64,000 bases of DNA, from positions 117,180-181,179 of the forward strand of contig NW_005179020.1 in assembly GCF_000350225.1 (NCBI RefSeq), written 5' to 3'. Positions 51,079 to 61,909 of this stretch are shown here, piece by piece. The translations under genes were made by a program, and so were the position numbers. Position 1 is the stretch's first letter. Each line of letters begins with the position of its first letter. This DNA comes from Chondrus crispus. Taxonomy: Eukaryota; Rhodophyta; Florideophyceae; Gigartinales; Gigartinaceae. The notes under the pieces are model-generated. The model was given only the letters and a program-made list of their open reading frames with translations. It had not been told where the DNA came from and ran no database searches.

Positions 51079-53343
51079 ATGGTGTCCGGGTCGGAGAGTT
51101 CCCGAGAAACCCGTCCCCGAGACGTTCCTGCGCCCGTAGCGGCGTTGATAACTCGGCGCTGCCGTGAGGCGCTCCGAGAAGCCGAAAGGTTTACGCTCAC
51201 AACGGTGGCGGAGAAACTCGCAGCGCACTCGTCGGCGCTGCGAGAGAACCTCAACTCCTTCGTGGAGGAAACCGTCGCCACGCAGGCGGATGTACAATCC
51301 GCGCGCGAGCGCGATCGCCTCTCCGCCCTGGAAGGCGTATTGACCAAGGCCTGGCAAGAGGACATCGAGGCCAGGGTCGAGGAGGCGATCCTCCCTCTGA
51401 TAACGGAGATCGCTACTGTAACGGAGGAAGTCAAGTCCCTCCGTCAGGAATTATCCGTCCTCAAGACGTACGGCCCCGATCCGGCGCCTGTCACTCAGGA
51501 CGGATCGGCGGCGCCCACCCCAGCCATTGCTGCTGTTAAGCCTCCGGCCATTGGCGGAGTTACCACAACTCCCCCCTCGGGCGAAGTGCCAGTCACCTCC
51601 CGGAGACGGGAGTTACCTCCGTTGGACGAGAACTTACTCTTGTCCAACGTCACGATCCCGGCGTTACAGGCCGCAGGGATACCCGTCCCCTCAGTGGGGA
51701 CCGGTCCCCAACTATTCACTGACCCGACGGCGTCATTGGTCCGCGCGAGGGCGCTCCCAGAGGACGCCCCCGCCGGTCAGGACCCCCGTGAGGGTGAATT
51801 ACCCTCCCGGAATCCCCCGGGAGGAAACCCCGACTCGGGGGGAAGCTCCGACGGCGATGGCGAGGGACGACGAAAAAAGTCTAAGCCAAGCCGGAAGAAA
51901 CGCGACTCTCGACGTCGGAAGGGGGGCAAGAGTGTCTACCCGCCATCCGAGGGACCCTTCTCGTCGTACTCGAGCTCAGCCTCGTCTTCGCCCTCTGACT
52001 CGGAATCGGATTCCGAGTCAGAGTCACTCACGGCCCCGCTGCCGACGTTCGGCCCCAGACAGAAGCACGTCTCAGTCTGGAAGCCGACGAACCACCGCTT
52101 CCGGGGTGTATGTAATTACCGAGCGTATCGCCTCGAGGACACGAGGCAGACCGTGGATGACAAGGTCTACGCCTCGACCCGTAAGAGGGTACAGTACCTC
52201 CTCGTGGTGATGGGAGATTACAAGTTCAGCGGGGTGGACCCAATCAGGGTCATAAGTTTCCTTGCGCGTTGCAAGGAGAACTTTGATAACGCCAATATGA
52301 CTGAGGCGATGGCCCTGATGGCTCTCCCCCACCTGTTATCCCCGCCGGCAAAAGAGGCGTATGAGTCCCAAAGAGGGTTACACCGCAAATCCCAAGGGAT
52401 CGCGAACTGGGCGGCAGCCGTAAACTGGTTGCTGCGCACTTACGCGACCAACCTCGAAATTGAGCACGCCCTCACCGCGCTGAGAGAATTACGCCAAAAA
52501 CCGGGCGAACTGGAAACCGAGTACGCCACTCGGATGCTGAACGCCCTCGGTAGATGTGGCGACGTACACTCGCCCTACGAGAGGACTACCCTGTTCATCG
52601 AGGGGCTCACACCGGCGATCAAGTCGTTAGTTCTGCAAACCCGCGAGGATCGACCGCGATCCTTGTTCGGGGATACGGTGGCTCACGCGCGCTCCCATGG
52701 AGAGGCCCTCCGAGCTCAGCAAGCCCCGAGTCGCCGGGTGGAATTTGCTAGGCCCCGCCCTGGTAAGCAGGTCCTTGCCGCTCTTGATAGCGTTCCATCT
52801 TCAACGACCGGTCCCACCGCCAGCTACCAGACGGCGGTGGGTGCCGAGAATTACTTCGCCACGGAAGGGGACAACGCTGGCGGGATGCCTTCCTTACCAA
52901 CGGAGGACTCCTCCTTCAACGATGGAAATTCGCTTTTCTACGGCGACCGGCGCAAGCCGTACCAACCCGCCGCGGAGCGTACGGGGAGCCCCCACAGCCC
53001 CGCCTTCGGGCGGCCCTCCCGGAACATCCAGAAGGACCTACGGGGACCTCCGTCCCCGCAGATCATCTGCTTCGCCTGTTACAAGATCGGGGACCGTATA
53101 GCCCCTGACTGTGACTTGAAGGTGAAGGATGTCTCCCTCGTACCTCATCAGTACGAGAAGCTGAACACGGCACAGAAAGGCCGGTTCCCCTCGGACGCGT
53201 ACCTCCGCGCCGTTGCCCTCCTCAGTTATGAGGCCAACCGGGTAATTAATCCCGCTACCGCGGCCGCCCCGCCGCCGCATCTAAGCACGGGGACGAAGTC
53301 TGCCCCGCCCCCTGACGGCGTTCGACAACCTCCAAAAAACTAG
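51079..53343 (+). CDS. G4 gag
   Basis: I take the first ATG (about 51079). The N-terminal third is likely coiled coil (to about residue 130), then a proline/serine/acidic region with a basic patch (KKSKPSRKKRDSRRRKGG), a capsid-like domain at about 345-560, and a degenerate zinc knuckle CFACYKIGDRIAPDC in which the His is replaced by Asp. The capsid part is related to that of G3. It ends at TAG 53341-53343 directly after the slippery sequence. Confidence 0.85.
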   Translation: MVSGSESSRETRPRDVPAPVAALITRRCREALREAERFTLTTVAEKLAAHSSALRENLNSFVEETVATQADVQSARERDRLSALEGVLTKAWQEDIEARVEEAILPLITEIATVTEEVKSLRQELSVLKTYGPDPAPVTQDGSAAPTPAIAAVKPPAIGGVTTTPPSGEVPVTSRRRELPPLDENLLLSNVTIPALQAAGIPVPSVGTGPQLFTDPTASLVRARALPEDAPAGQDPREGELPSRNPPGGNPDSGGSSDGDGEGRRKKSKPSRKKRDSRRRKGGKSVYPPSEGPFSSYSSSASSSPSDSESDSESESLTAPLPTFGPRQKHVSVWKPTNHRFRGVCNYRAYRLEDTRQTVDDKVYASTRKRVQYLLVVMGDYKFSGVDPIRVISFLARCKENFDNANMTEAMALMALPHLLSPPAKEAYESQRGLHRKSQGIANWAAAVNWLLRTYATNLEIEHALTALRELRQKPGELETEYATRMLNALGRCGDVHSPYERTTLFIEGLTPAIKSLVLQTREDRPRSLFGDTVAHARSHGEALRAQQAPSRRVEFARPRPGKQVLAALDSVPSSTTGPTASYQTAVGAENYFATEGDNAGGMPSLPTEDSSFNDGNSLFYGDRRKPYQPAAERTGSPHSPAFGRPSRNIQKDLRGPPSPQIICFACYKIGDRIAPDCDLKVKDVSLVPHQYEKLNTAQKGRFPSDAYLRAVALLSYEANRVINPATAAAPPPHLSTGTKSAPPPDGVRQPPKN

Positions 53344-53370
53344 GAGAACCTCAGCCCGCAGCAGCTGAGG
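53334..53370 (+). promoter_or_regulatory. -1 programmed ribosomal frameshift signal
   Basis: A AAA AAC (53334-53340) in the gag frame stands directly before the TAG. Eight bases later a perfect 7-bp stem forms: CCTCAGC (53349-53355) with GCTGAGG (53364-53370), loop of eight. Slipping back one base reads through into the pol frame, which is open across this point. This is the standard arrangement of retroviral and retrotransposon -1 frameshifting. Confidence 0.85.
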
Positions 53371-54101
53371 TAAACCCGGGCTCCGCCCCGGATCAGTCGC
53401 CCAAGCTGGCGGACGAAGACTCACCTCCAAAGGTGGAGAAGCGGTTCCGAATTCTCGGCCGCAACCATACTGGTACTAGCCAGGATAACCCCGATCCCGA
53501 GGGACTCGGTACTCTACGCCGACCATGGCGGAGGAATATCCCAGTGCTCGCCCCGGGTGTTCCCACCTCCAAGACAGTAATGACCCTGTCTCGGAGAAAT
53601 TACAAGGTCTACGCTGACCTTGGACTAACTCCAGCTATATTGCTGAGGCATCTCACCATCCTCGACACGGGAGCGGGATCTAATTTTGTCAGGGCTGACA
53701 CGTTACCCACAGGATGGGAGTCTCTCCTCATCCCGGGCGAAGTCCCGACAATTGCAGACGCAAATGGACGGCCCTTGCGTACCAGCGGTCAAATACCACT
53801 GGTGGTGCGGTTAGGTGACCGCACCATGAAGTGCACATTCATCGTCTGTGAGCGATTGGCCGCCCCCGTTATTTTGGGTTGCGAATTTAACGACCGATTT
53901 ATCGAAGCCATCTACCCCCGACGCAAGCTCGTGGAGTTGGACGACGGTACGAAGGTACCCATCGTTCGGAAACCGGCTCGTCGTGCCGCGGACCACCCCC
54001 CGCTCCCCTCGGAGCAGGAGTATTCCCCCACAGCAGGGCGTACTTCCCCCAAGCTTAAGGTCGCCCGTGCAGTGGATATCCCCGCCGGGACCCAAACGTG
54101 A
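53344..54101 (+). pseudogene. G4 protease region, ended by a premature TGA
   Basis: Pol frame entered by the -1 shift. Aspartic protease active site ILDTGAGSNFV, with APVILGCEFND as the second landmark. Stops at TGA 54099-54101, where G3 has an arginine (AxVRV region), so a CGA to TGA change is likely. The frame stays the same after the stop. Confidence 0.82.
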
Positions 54102-55757
54102 GTTTACGCCACCAACGGAAGGAGTGAACTCTCGGTCGTAGAGCCGAACCCGCAATTATATGCGAAGCACAGAGTCTCCATCTCCAATGGAGTGGTTCAC
54201 CTTTCCCCGTTGCAGGAGTTTCGGGTCCTGGTGGCCCACTTCTCAGCGGCCACCAAGAGATTATCGAAGAACCAAGTAGTGGGTTTCGTATCCCCCCATC
54301 CCCGCGCGATGATCCGCACGGCGATGCCGTTAGACGCAGTTCTAGCTGCGGAATTTCACGAGGGGGGCCCGCCGGTACAGAACGACGACTCCCCTCGGCC
54401 AACCTCCTCAACCCCGGAGTCGGACTCCCATTCCATGGATGTCGTCCACCTCGACCACCTGCCGCCGCACCAGCGTATGCAGGTCAGCACCATGCTCACG
54501 CCCTACGCCGGCATGTGGAACGGGACTCTGGGCGAGGTTCGCGCTACAAACCACCGCATCGAGCTCACCCCCGGCGCTAGGCCGTTCCGTTGCCAACCGT
54601 ATCGGGCAGGGCCACGCGCCCGAGAGCCAGAACAAGCCTCGGTTGACGAGATGTTGGCTAACGGGGTGATCACCCGATCGAAATCCGAATGGGCGTCGCC
54701 CGTCGTCCTCATCCCCAAGCAGGATGGAAGCCTCCGCTTTTGTGTCGACTACCGTGGTTTAAACGCTCTCACCGTGCGAGACACGTACCCCATTCCTCGC
54801 ATGGACGAGTGTCTAGACTCCCTCGGGGAGGCCAAGGTGTTCACCACCTTGGATTGTAACTCCGGCTACTGGCAAATCCCAGTAGCCAAGGAGGATAGAG
54901 CAAAAACCACGTTTACGTGTCATGCTGGGACGTATCAGTTCAACCGAATGCCCTTCGGCCTGATGAACGCCCCGGCTACATTTCAAAGAATGTTGGATAT
55001 TCTCCTCTCCGGCTACCGATGGAAGAGTTGCTTGATTTACTTGGACGACATAATTATTTTCTCCAAGGATCACGACTCCCATCTCAAGGATGTGGAGGTT
55101 ATACTCCAAGCCCTACAACAGGAGGGTTTATCACTTAAGCTCAAAAAGTGTAAGTTTTTTCAAGACTCTGTAGAGTACTTGGGACATATCATTCGACCGG
55201 GGGAACTGCAAGTTCACCCGAAGAATGTCAAAGCGCTCTCCCAAGCGACCACCCCACGGACCCAAACGGAGCTCCGCTTCTTTTTGGGGATGTGTAATGT
55301 ATACCGACGATTTGTCGACCACTTCGCTAACATAGCGGCGCCTCTGACGGCTATGCTCCGCAAGGGAGAACCAGATCTCCTTCCCACCTTTGCGGAGGTC
55401 CAAACCATGGCCTTCAACACGTTGAAGGAGTGTCTAATATCGCCCCCGGTGTTGAAGCTTCCTCGCCTCGGGTTACCCTATTCGCTCGATACCGATGCGT
55501 CAGACGCTCGACTGGGTTGTACCTTGCTACAAACCCATGAGGATGGGCACCGATACCCGGTTGGGTATTGGTCCCGCACGCTATCTACAGCGGAACGCAA
55601 TTACTCGACGACCGAGAAAGAATGCCTCCCCATCGTATGGGCGATTCAAACGCTGCGCCCTTACCAGGAACGCGAGCGGTTTACGGTCAATACCGATCAC
55701 CATTCTCTCAGGTGGCTCATGAACCTCGTCGATGCGAGTGGTCGACTTGCCCGGTGA
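54102..55757 (+). pseudogene. G4 reverse transcriptase and RNase H
   Basis: RT has IPKQDGSLRFCVDYRGLN, TTLDCNSGYWQIP, GTYQFNRMPFGLMNAP and the catalytic YLDD, all intact; RNase H has SLDTDASDARLGCTLLQ and VNTDHHSLRWLM. TGA 55755-55757 falls where G3 has the tryptophan of TRWRLRLAEYDF (TGG to TGA). The same frame continues beyond. Confidence 0.88.
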
Positions 55758-56594
55758 CGCTTGCGCCTTGCCGAATATGACTTCGACGTTACCTACGTGA
55801 AGGGAATCAAGAATCGCCTTGCCGACGCTTTAAGTCGTATACCCTCCACGGGGGGTACCACCGTCCCGGTGGACGAGGAGATACCTTGTTACTCAGCTTT
55901 GGACCTTGAGGACGATCCTCTGTTCACAGAGGAAAATGATGACGACCCTGAGGTCGACGTGACATCCGGCTGTTATGCCTTGGCACCCCCGGCATCAAAG
56001 GCCGCGCTGACGCACGACGATTTTTCGCGTGAGCAACTCTCCGATCCCCTGTGTAAGGAGGTGGTTTCCCGTCTTGCCAAGGGGGAGGGTTCCGTCCAAC
56101 TTCGTTTGTCACGGTTTTTCATCAACACAGAAGTTTTAATCTGTTGTAAAGCCCACCTGGATGGTGTCGAACAAATTTTCGTCCCAACAACCCTCCGTGA
56201 CAGGGTGTTGTATTTATCGCATTATCCCGCCATCTCAGGTCACCCTGGAGGTCGGCGTTTATTCTACACGCTCCGGCAGCGGTATTACTGGCCAAGCATG
56301 TCGGTCGATGCCTATTCCACAGTCCGGATGTGTCCCGACTGCGCCAAGGCCCGCATCAAATTGCGTAAACACAACTCAGAATTGAAGACGTTCCCTCCAT
56401 CAGGCCCCCTGGAGTACATCGCAATTGATATCCTTGGAGAACTGCCCCGAACCCCAAGAGGACATACTTACCTCTTGGTGATGACGGACCATTACTCCAA
56501 GTTAACCCGAACCGTACCCTTACGGAAAATCACCGCCGAGACAGTAGCTCAGGCGTTCATTTCACACTGGGTCTTCGTTACGGAGCCCCAGTGA
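55758..56594 (+). pseudogene. G4 RNase H end and integrase N-terminal half
   Basis: Begins RLRLAEYDFDV, connection, then the HHCC site (HYPAISGHPGGRR...CPDCAK) and the first catalytic D (AIDILGELP). It ends at a TGA caused by one missing base near 56575 (HWVF then a shifted reading); the rest of integrase follows in the next frame. Confidence 0.85.
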
Positions 56595-58129
56595 AGCTCC
56601 TCTCCGACAACGGGAGTCAATTCACTTCGAGGTTCTTCCTCGCAGTGTGCAAAATCCTCTCCATTGAGAGTGTGTTCACAACCGCATATCACCCCCAGAC
56701 TGATGGGCAGGTGGAAAGATTCAACAGAACGTTGGTCTCAACTCTACGGCACTATCTGGCCGATAACCAACGTGACTGGGACCAGTACACGGATGCCCTC
56801 ACCTATGGCTACAACTGCACGGTCAACCGCATGATCGGCATGAGGCCATTTGAGCTGGTGCTATCCCGGACGCCGAGTCCGTTGTCCCTACAGCAAACTC
56901 CGACGTTGGCCCCCTCCGCCTCAAGGGCGCATTTCAAGTTCCGCTTCCTCGCGTGGTTGCGCGGCCTCATGGCCACAGCTGACAAGAACCTACGCGCCGG
57001 GCAGCTACGCTACAAGGATGATTTTGATAAGCAGATTCGACTCCCTACGCCGGAATATCAAGTAGGGGACCAAGTACTCGTTAATCAAGAAGCAGCCCTA
57101 CGCTCAGAGGAACGGACCGACAAGGATCGGGTAAACAACAAACTCGTGCCGCGCACCGAGGGACCGTTTCCAGTGGTGAAGGTGGATGACCACACAGTCA
57201 CGGTCATTCGAGGAACAGGACTGAAGGACCGGATCTCTCCAGATACAATCGTCAAGTCTCCGCCCCTCCGTAACGCGGCGGAGGACACCACGCCCGCATT
57301 GGCGGACGAACGCGATGATGAGGATGACCCCGTGGAACCAGTGATGGACCAACTGCGAGCTGACATCAACTTGGATGACGAAGCCCCCTCACCGGCACCC
57401 TCGGACAGGCGCACGCCCGGATTAATGGATGCGTTGGCCAGCGGACGGCCAGAGCGAGTCATATCGCAGCTCACCCCCCAGCCCCCTGCCTCAACGAGGG
57501 AACGTCCTACCAGGGGGGTTGTTACTACCGCGGCGACAGAAAGATCGTTAGCTACCCGCAGGGCCTCGTCCCTGCCTGGGAATGCGCAAACACCCTCTCG
57601 AGCCGCCACCCCCAATGACACGTGTCGCGCCGTCCGGGACAACCGCGCTCTGCCGAGAAGTACCTCGGAAATTTTACGCCCTGTGGCGGCGGGCCTTTCC
57701 TCGCAGGAGACCCCGGGCCCGTTCGGAACCCCTCCTACGGGAATTACCATCCAACAGGCCATCGCTGAGGCCATGCCGTCCATCGCCGCGAAATGTACGT
57801 TCAAGCTCAACTGCACCAACCCGTCGAGCAACGCTGTCAACCTCCCGCGACAATCACCCCCACCGGCGGCGACCTCGCCTTCCCCGACCACTACGGGAGT
57901 CCTGCCTACGGAATACGTCGTGGATTCGCTCTCCGGGCACGCCCCAGGGAGTGACGGCGTTCCCCTATTTCGGGTCCATTGGTACGGCTACTCCACGGAC
58001 GACGACACTGGGGAGCCTTCTCACCAAGTGGATTACAACACGGTGGTGCGCTACTGCCGTCGCAAACACTTACGGCTCCCCAGACGTTCGCTGTGGGACC
58101 GCCCTGACAGCGTGGGTATGCAACACTGA
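56591..58129 (+). pseudogene. G4 integrase C-terminal half with chromo-like domain
   Basis: Carries the second D (LLSDNGSQFTS) and the E (QTDGQVERFNRT), the DNA-binding tail (YQVGDQVLVN...GPFPVVKV), a long serine/proline-rich linker of about 230 residues, and at the end YVVDSLSGHAPG..VPLFRVHWYGY..DDDTGEPS, a chromodomain-like module. Only the single-base loss upstream separates it from the previous entry. Confidence 0.85.
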
Positions 58130-58179
58130 CGACTGTTGTCCCCGCTGACGGGCGCATTAACGCCCTCGACGGACGAGAG

Positions 58180-59060
58180 CCCTCCTCGCACAGTGTCGAG
58201 TATTGTCAAATTATTGACCTCGGCTAATCGAGAGATCTCCTCGCAGTGTCGAGGTTGAGAGCCACCTCATGAACGAACTCGCTCGACGAGGATCCCTTCC
58301 TCGCTTGTCGAGTACTGTCAAGTAACAACCTCGCAAGGAGAGGACGTGAGACTCGTCGGTTCGAGGGTGGACATCAAATTATTGACCTCGACTAATCGAG
58401 AGCCCTCCTCGCACAGCGTCGACTATTGTCAAATTATTGACCTCGGCTAATCGAGAGATCTCCTCGCAGTGTCGAGGTTGAGAGCAACCTCATGAACGAA
58501 CTCGCTCGACGAGGATCCCTTCCTCGCTTGTCGAGTACTGTCGAGTAATAACCTCGTAAGAAAAGGACGTGAGACTCGTCGATTCAGGAGAGGACATCAA
58601 ATCAATGACCCAGACGGACGACAGCCCTCCTCGCATAGTGTCGAGTATTGTTAAATTATTGACCTCGGCTAATCGAGAGATCTCCTCGCAGTGTCGAGGT
58701 TGAGAGCAATCTCATGAACGAACTCGCTCGACGAGGATCCCTTCCTCGCTTGTCGAGTACTGTCAAGTATTAACCTCGTAAGAAGAGGACGTGAGACTCG
58801 TCGATTCGGGAGAGGACACCGAATCAATGACCCTGACGGACAAGAGCCCTCCTCGCGCAGTGTCGAGTATTGTCAAATTATTGACCTCGGCTAATCGAGA
58901 GATCTCCTCGCCGTGTCGAGGTTGAGAGCAACCTCATGAACGAACTCACTTGACGAGGATCCCTTCCTCGCTTGTCGAGTACTGTCAAACGATAACCTCG
59001 CAAGGCGAGAACACGAGACCCGCTTGACGGGAGAGGGGGAACGGACCTCCTCACCAGAGA
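58180..59060 (+). repeat. four tandem copies of a 222-bp unit in G4
   Basis: CCCTCCTCGC recurs at 58180, 58403, 58625 and 58847 (periods 223, 222, 222). Each unit contains CGGCTAATCGAGAGATCTCC, GTGTCGAGGTTGAGAGC, ATGAACGAACTC and GACGAGGATCCCTTCCTCGC. Units are rich in CTCGA/TCGAG and could fold. They lie just after the pol stop, where a 3' untranslated or replication-related region would be. Confidence 0.9.
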
Positions 59061-59185
59061 CTGCCCGCCACGGGTCGGGGAAGTAATTATCTTTACCAAA
59101 TGACAGGCGGACGAAAGGAACTAACTCGCGCGTCCGAGATGGGTCAACTTATCCCTCTAATACAAGAGGGACGCCCCTCGAGCGG

Positions 59186-61108
59186 CTACTCCTCCACGTA
59201 GTCGCCGATTTGCTTCTCCGGCGCCTCCTCGTGGGGTTCGCCAGGAGCGTCACCTTCCTCCCCTGCAGCGGGAGCGGCCCCTTTCCACCCTCCGACCGGA
59301 GCTGACGGTCCCCTGCTCTTAGAGCGAGGGGTTATCTCCTTCTCGAGAAAGGCGGACGGTGGCGTATACGCGACCGCAGCGACTGTAGTCTCTCCCCCGG
59401 AGCCTCCCTCGGCGAAGAGCTGACGCAGCTTGGACCGCATGCGGGGGTTTTCGAACAACGCGCGCAAGCTCGCGTCCGTTAAATCGGCCGGACCGGACCC
59501 CGCCGTGGCAGCCTCCCGCATCTCGACCGTCGTCCCCCCGGCCATCACCACGTCGACTGAGGACCCCACCCCGCCGCGCCTCGCCCTAACGCGAACCGGC
59601 TCGCGCGCGCGAGGCTCAGCGCCCACTTCGTGTATCTCCTCGCGGGGACGCACGCGGGCGGCCTCGCCGCCAACCCCAGCGGTCGGCCCCGGTTGCCCCA
59701 GAAGTAACTCCGGCTGAGTGACGCTCAGCGTCCCCGCCGCAATGCGGACCCAGTTGCCGGTTAGCGGGGTACCGGTGTCGAATCGTCGACCCGGGGAATG
59801 GTTCCTCACTCGTGGATTGTCAAAGTGGTGTCCTTGGTTATAGGGAACGCGGGACCAGTCGACCCGGTCATGGAGATCGAGCAAGGATTGAAGACGCTCC
59901 TGCAACCCGGCAGACCCCAACACCCTCGCCAGATCGAGACAGCGCAACCACTCCGTGACGGCCCTCGGGAGGACATACAAGCGCCCATCGTACGTGGACC
60001 AGATGAAGCGCTTGGCCACGATCGCCAGCCATTCACTGAGGAAAACCATCCACTTGGGGGATTGCGGGTCCTCCATCATGCTGAGACCGTGATACACCAA
60101 ACAGGGTGGAAGTTCAGCTAAGAAGTCAGCGGGCACTTCGTACTGGTCAAACCACGTCGGCAAGTCCGTGTACCGTGTGGGCAATACCGTTCGCTCGAAC
60201 GAGGTGACCTCTACCCATTCGTATGCAATGAAGACTCCAATGCGATTCCGCATGCGCCGCTCAAATTTGAGCTTTCCGTGCATGTCCGGGTTTTTGCGCC
60301 TTTCCAGCTCAACGGCGTAATTCGGCGGCATCAAAGGCGTGTCCCACGCCATCATCAACACGGATGGTTCTTCCTCCCGATCGCGGAGTCTGCCGATGAT
60401 ATGGCGCAAGTTCGCGACGTAGCCGCGGTCGTTCTCCTCCCTGTACGCCCACGTGTCCAAGTCCCACCCACGGGGGACTGGACGACGGCAGGGGGTACGG
60501 CGGATACGCTGTTGGAGGAGGTTGACGAAAGCCTCTTGCGATTCGGCATCCGTCCGCCTGTATTCAGGGCGTAATAACTCGCTGGCCACCACTAGTCGGT
60601 GACTGAAGTCGCAAGAGAACACAGCTTGAAGGCTGAGACCACCCGGGAGCTCGCCCGACGCTGTCGCATATGTCCGGATTAACTCGGGATCGCGGAGACC
60701 CTCCGCGGAAAGAAACGGCGCCCTCTCAGACAATAACGGGGCGTCGGTCATGGTGCGTCCCCATAACTCGCTGGGTCGAGGCCAACGTCCGTCGTCGCGC
60801 GTGTGCCGCCCCGCGAACATAGTTGCACACGCGGGTCGGTCGCCTCCCAACGGGATCTCCCGTCTTCTTCGGGAAGGTCTGACGAATGGCTCAACCCGCC
60901 CGAGGTAACAAGGGGAGGGGGATTTGAACTGACAAAAAAATAGGGAAGAGAGAGAGGGGAAAACCGTCGGGGAAAACAGCACACACGCGTGCGGGTCGTG
61001 CCGCGAAGTCTGCGGAGAGAAGAAAAGTCCTCGCCGAGCCGAGTTACCCCCCCCGCGCCGATGCGCGTACCAGCCGGGGCCCACACCTGGGGGACTGTAC
61101 GTATCCAT
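59186..61108 (-). CDS. large antisense ORF between pol and 3' LTR of G4
   Basis: ATG 61108 gives 640 residues; a second ATG at 60820 (M97) would give 544 and starts in a better-looking protein region. The central part (about 115-450) has well-ordered composition with many W, Y and F (e.g. WDLDTWAYREEND, MAWDTPLMPPNYAVELERR), then a low-complexity acidic/Gly tail with PADLTDASLRALFENPRMRSKLRQLF. No catalytic motif, signal peptide or transmembrane segment is clear, so an envelope protein is unlikely. Function unknown. The frame is intact although G4 pol has three lesions. Confidence 0.55.
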   Translation of the reverse strand: MDTYSPPGVGPGWYAHRRGGGNSARRGLFFSPQTSRHDPHACVLFSPTVFPSLSSLFFCQFKSPSPCYLGRVEPFVRPSRRRREIPLGGDRPACATMFAGRHTRDDGRWPRPSELWGRTMTDAPLLSERAPFLSAEGLRDPELIRTYATASGELPGGLSLQAVFSCDFSHRLVVASELLRPEYRRTDAESQEAFVNLLQQRIRRTPCRRPVPRGWDLDTWAYREENDRGYVANLRHIIGRLRDREEEPSVLMMAWDTPLMPPNYAVELERRKNPDMHGKLKFERRMRNRIGVFIAYEWVEVTSFERTVLPTRYTDLPTWFDQYEVPADFLAELPPCLVYHGLSMMEDPQSPKWMVFLSEWLAIVAKRFIWSTYDGRLYVLPRAVTEWLRCLDLARVLGSAGLQERLQSLLDLHDRVDWSRVPYNQGHHFDNPRVRNHSPGRRFDTGTPLTGNWVRIAAGTLSVTQPELLLGQPGPTAGVGGEAARVRPREEIHEVGAEPRAREPVRVRARRGGVGSSVDVVMAGGTTVEMREAATAGSGPADLTDASLRALFENPRMRSKLRQLFAEGGSGGETTVAAVAYTPPSAFLEKEITPRSKSRGPSAPVGGWKGAAPAAGEEGDAPGEPHEEAPEKQIGDYVEE

Positions 61109-61169
61109 GACAGATACGATTCCGTTGAATCTATGACTCGCGGGACGCTCGACTCTACGAGGGGGGCTA

Positions 61170-61904
61170 TGTAGTGCACTGGTACGCCTCCCTCATTCGC
61201 GAGGCATACGCGGGATGCCACCCTCACGGGTGCGCCTCCCACGTGTACACCACGGATATTCGTGTACCTGTACCACGTGTAATCGTGTAACTACCCACCC
61301 AGGCATGGCCGGGTGTAAGCCCTGTCGAAGTACGGACAGCCTGTCACTCCACGTCTAGGCGTGTCGATCCCCACGTGTGAGCGGGTATCATAACCCTATA
61401 CAGGGGGGTATTGCGTACTGTATAGAGTCTATGCTAGTACGCCGGTATTTATTACCGTGTTTTAATTAATTATTATTAATTAATTATTATTAATTAATAT
61501 TATTTCGACGTCGACTACTATATAGTCGATGTTCGACCCTAAGTAAAGAAGGCACGAAGCCTTGGGTCCTTTTCCTAAGCTTCTGGAATCTCGGTAGTAG
61601 CCTCGCGCCAGTATAGCACAAGCCGTGCTACACTACGCGAGCCCATCTACGACCGCGAATCCCAACCGCTCTACCGCGCGTGCTGCTACCGAGGATACTA
61701 ACCGCTCTACCGCGCGAGACGTCCCTACCGCTCCGCCCCCTCTGGGCGATCTCCTGTTCTAACCCTCCTTTTTTTTGCTACCTATTGCGCCGATCGCGCC
61801 CGGACCCCGTTGCCGGTTATCACCGGGTGGTCTCCCGTACAACCCGCGTTCCGAACACGCGCGCTCTGCCCTGGGGTTATACACCGCGACCCCAGTGCAC
61901 GACA
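61170..61904 (+). repeat. G4 3' LTR
   Basis: 735 bp, same ends as the 5' LTR, with about eight single-base differences (e.g. in the AT-rich stretch and near the 3' end). Confidence 0.93.
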
Positions 61905-61909
61905 GGGGA

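Larger units (their letters stand above)
50241..61904 (+). mobile_element. G4: Ty3/gypsy element with tandem repeats and antisense ORF
   Basis: 11,664 bp, flanked by GGGGA (50236-50240 and 61905-61909), inserted in the RT gene. Both LTRs are 735 bp and differ at about eight sites. A primer binding site like that of G3 (TGGTCTCCCGACCTAGA) starts at 50979. Gag, a -1 frameshift signal, pol with two TGA stops and one frameshift, four 222-bp repeats and a large antisense frame follow. Confidence 0.93.

Noticed and set aside
58180..59060. CRISPR-like array
   Set aside because: The units are 222-bp contiguous tandem repeats without variable spacers, inside a retrotransposon.
59186..61108. Envelope protein of a retrovirus-like element
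   Set aside because: It is antisense to pol, has no clear signal peptide or transmembrane anchor and no fusion-type motif.
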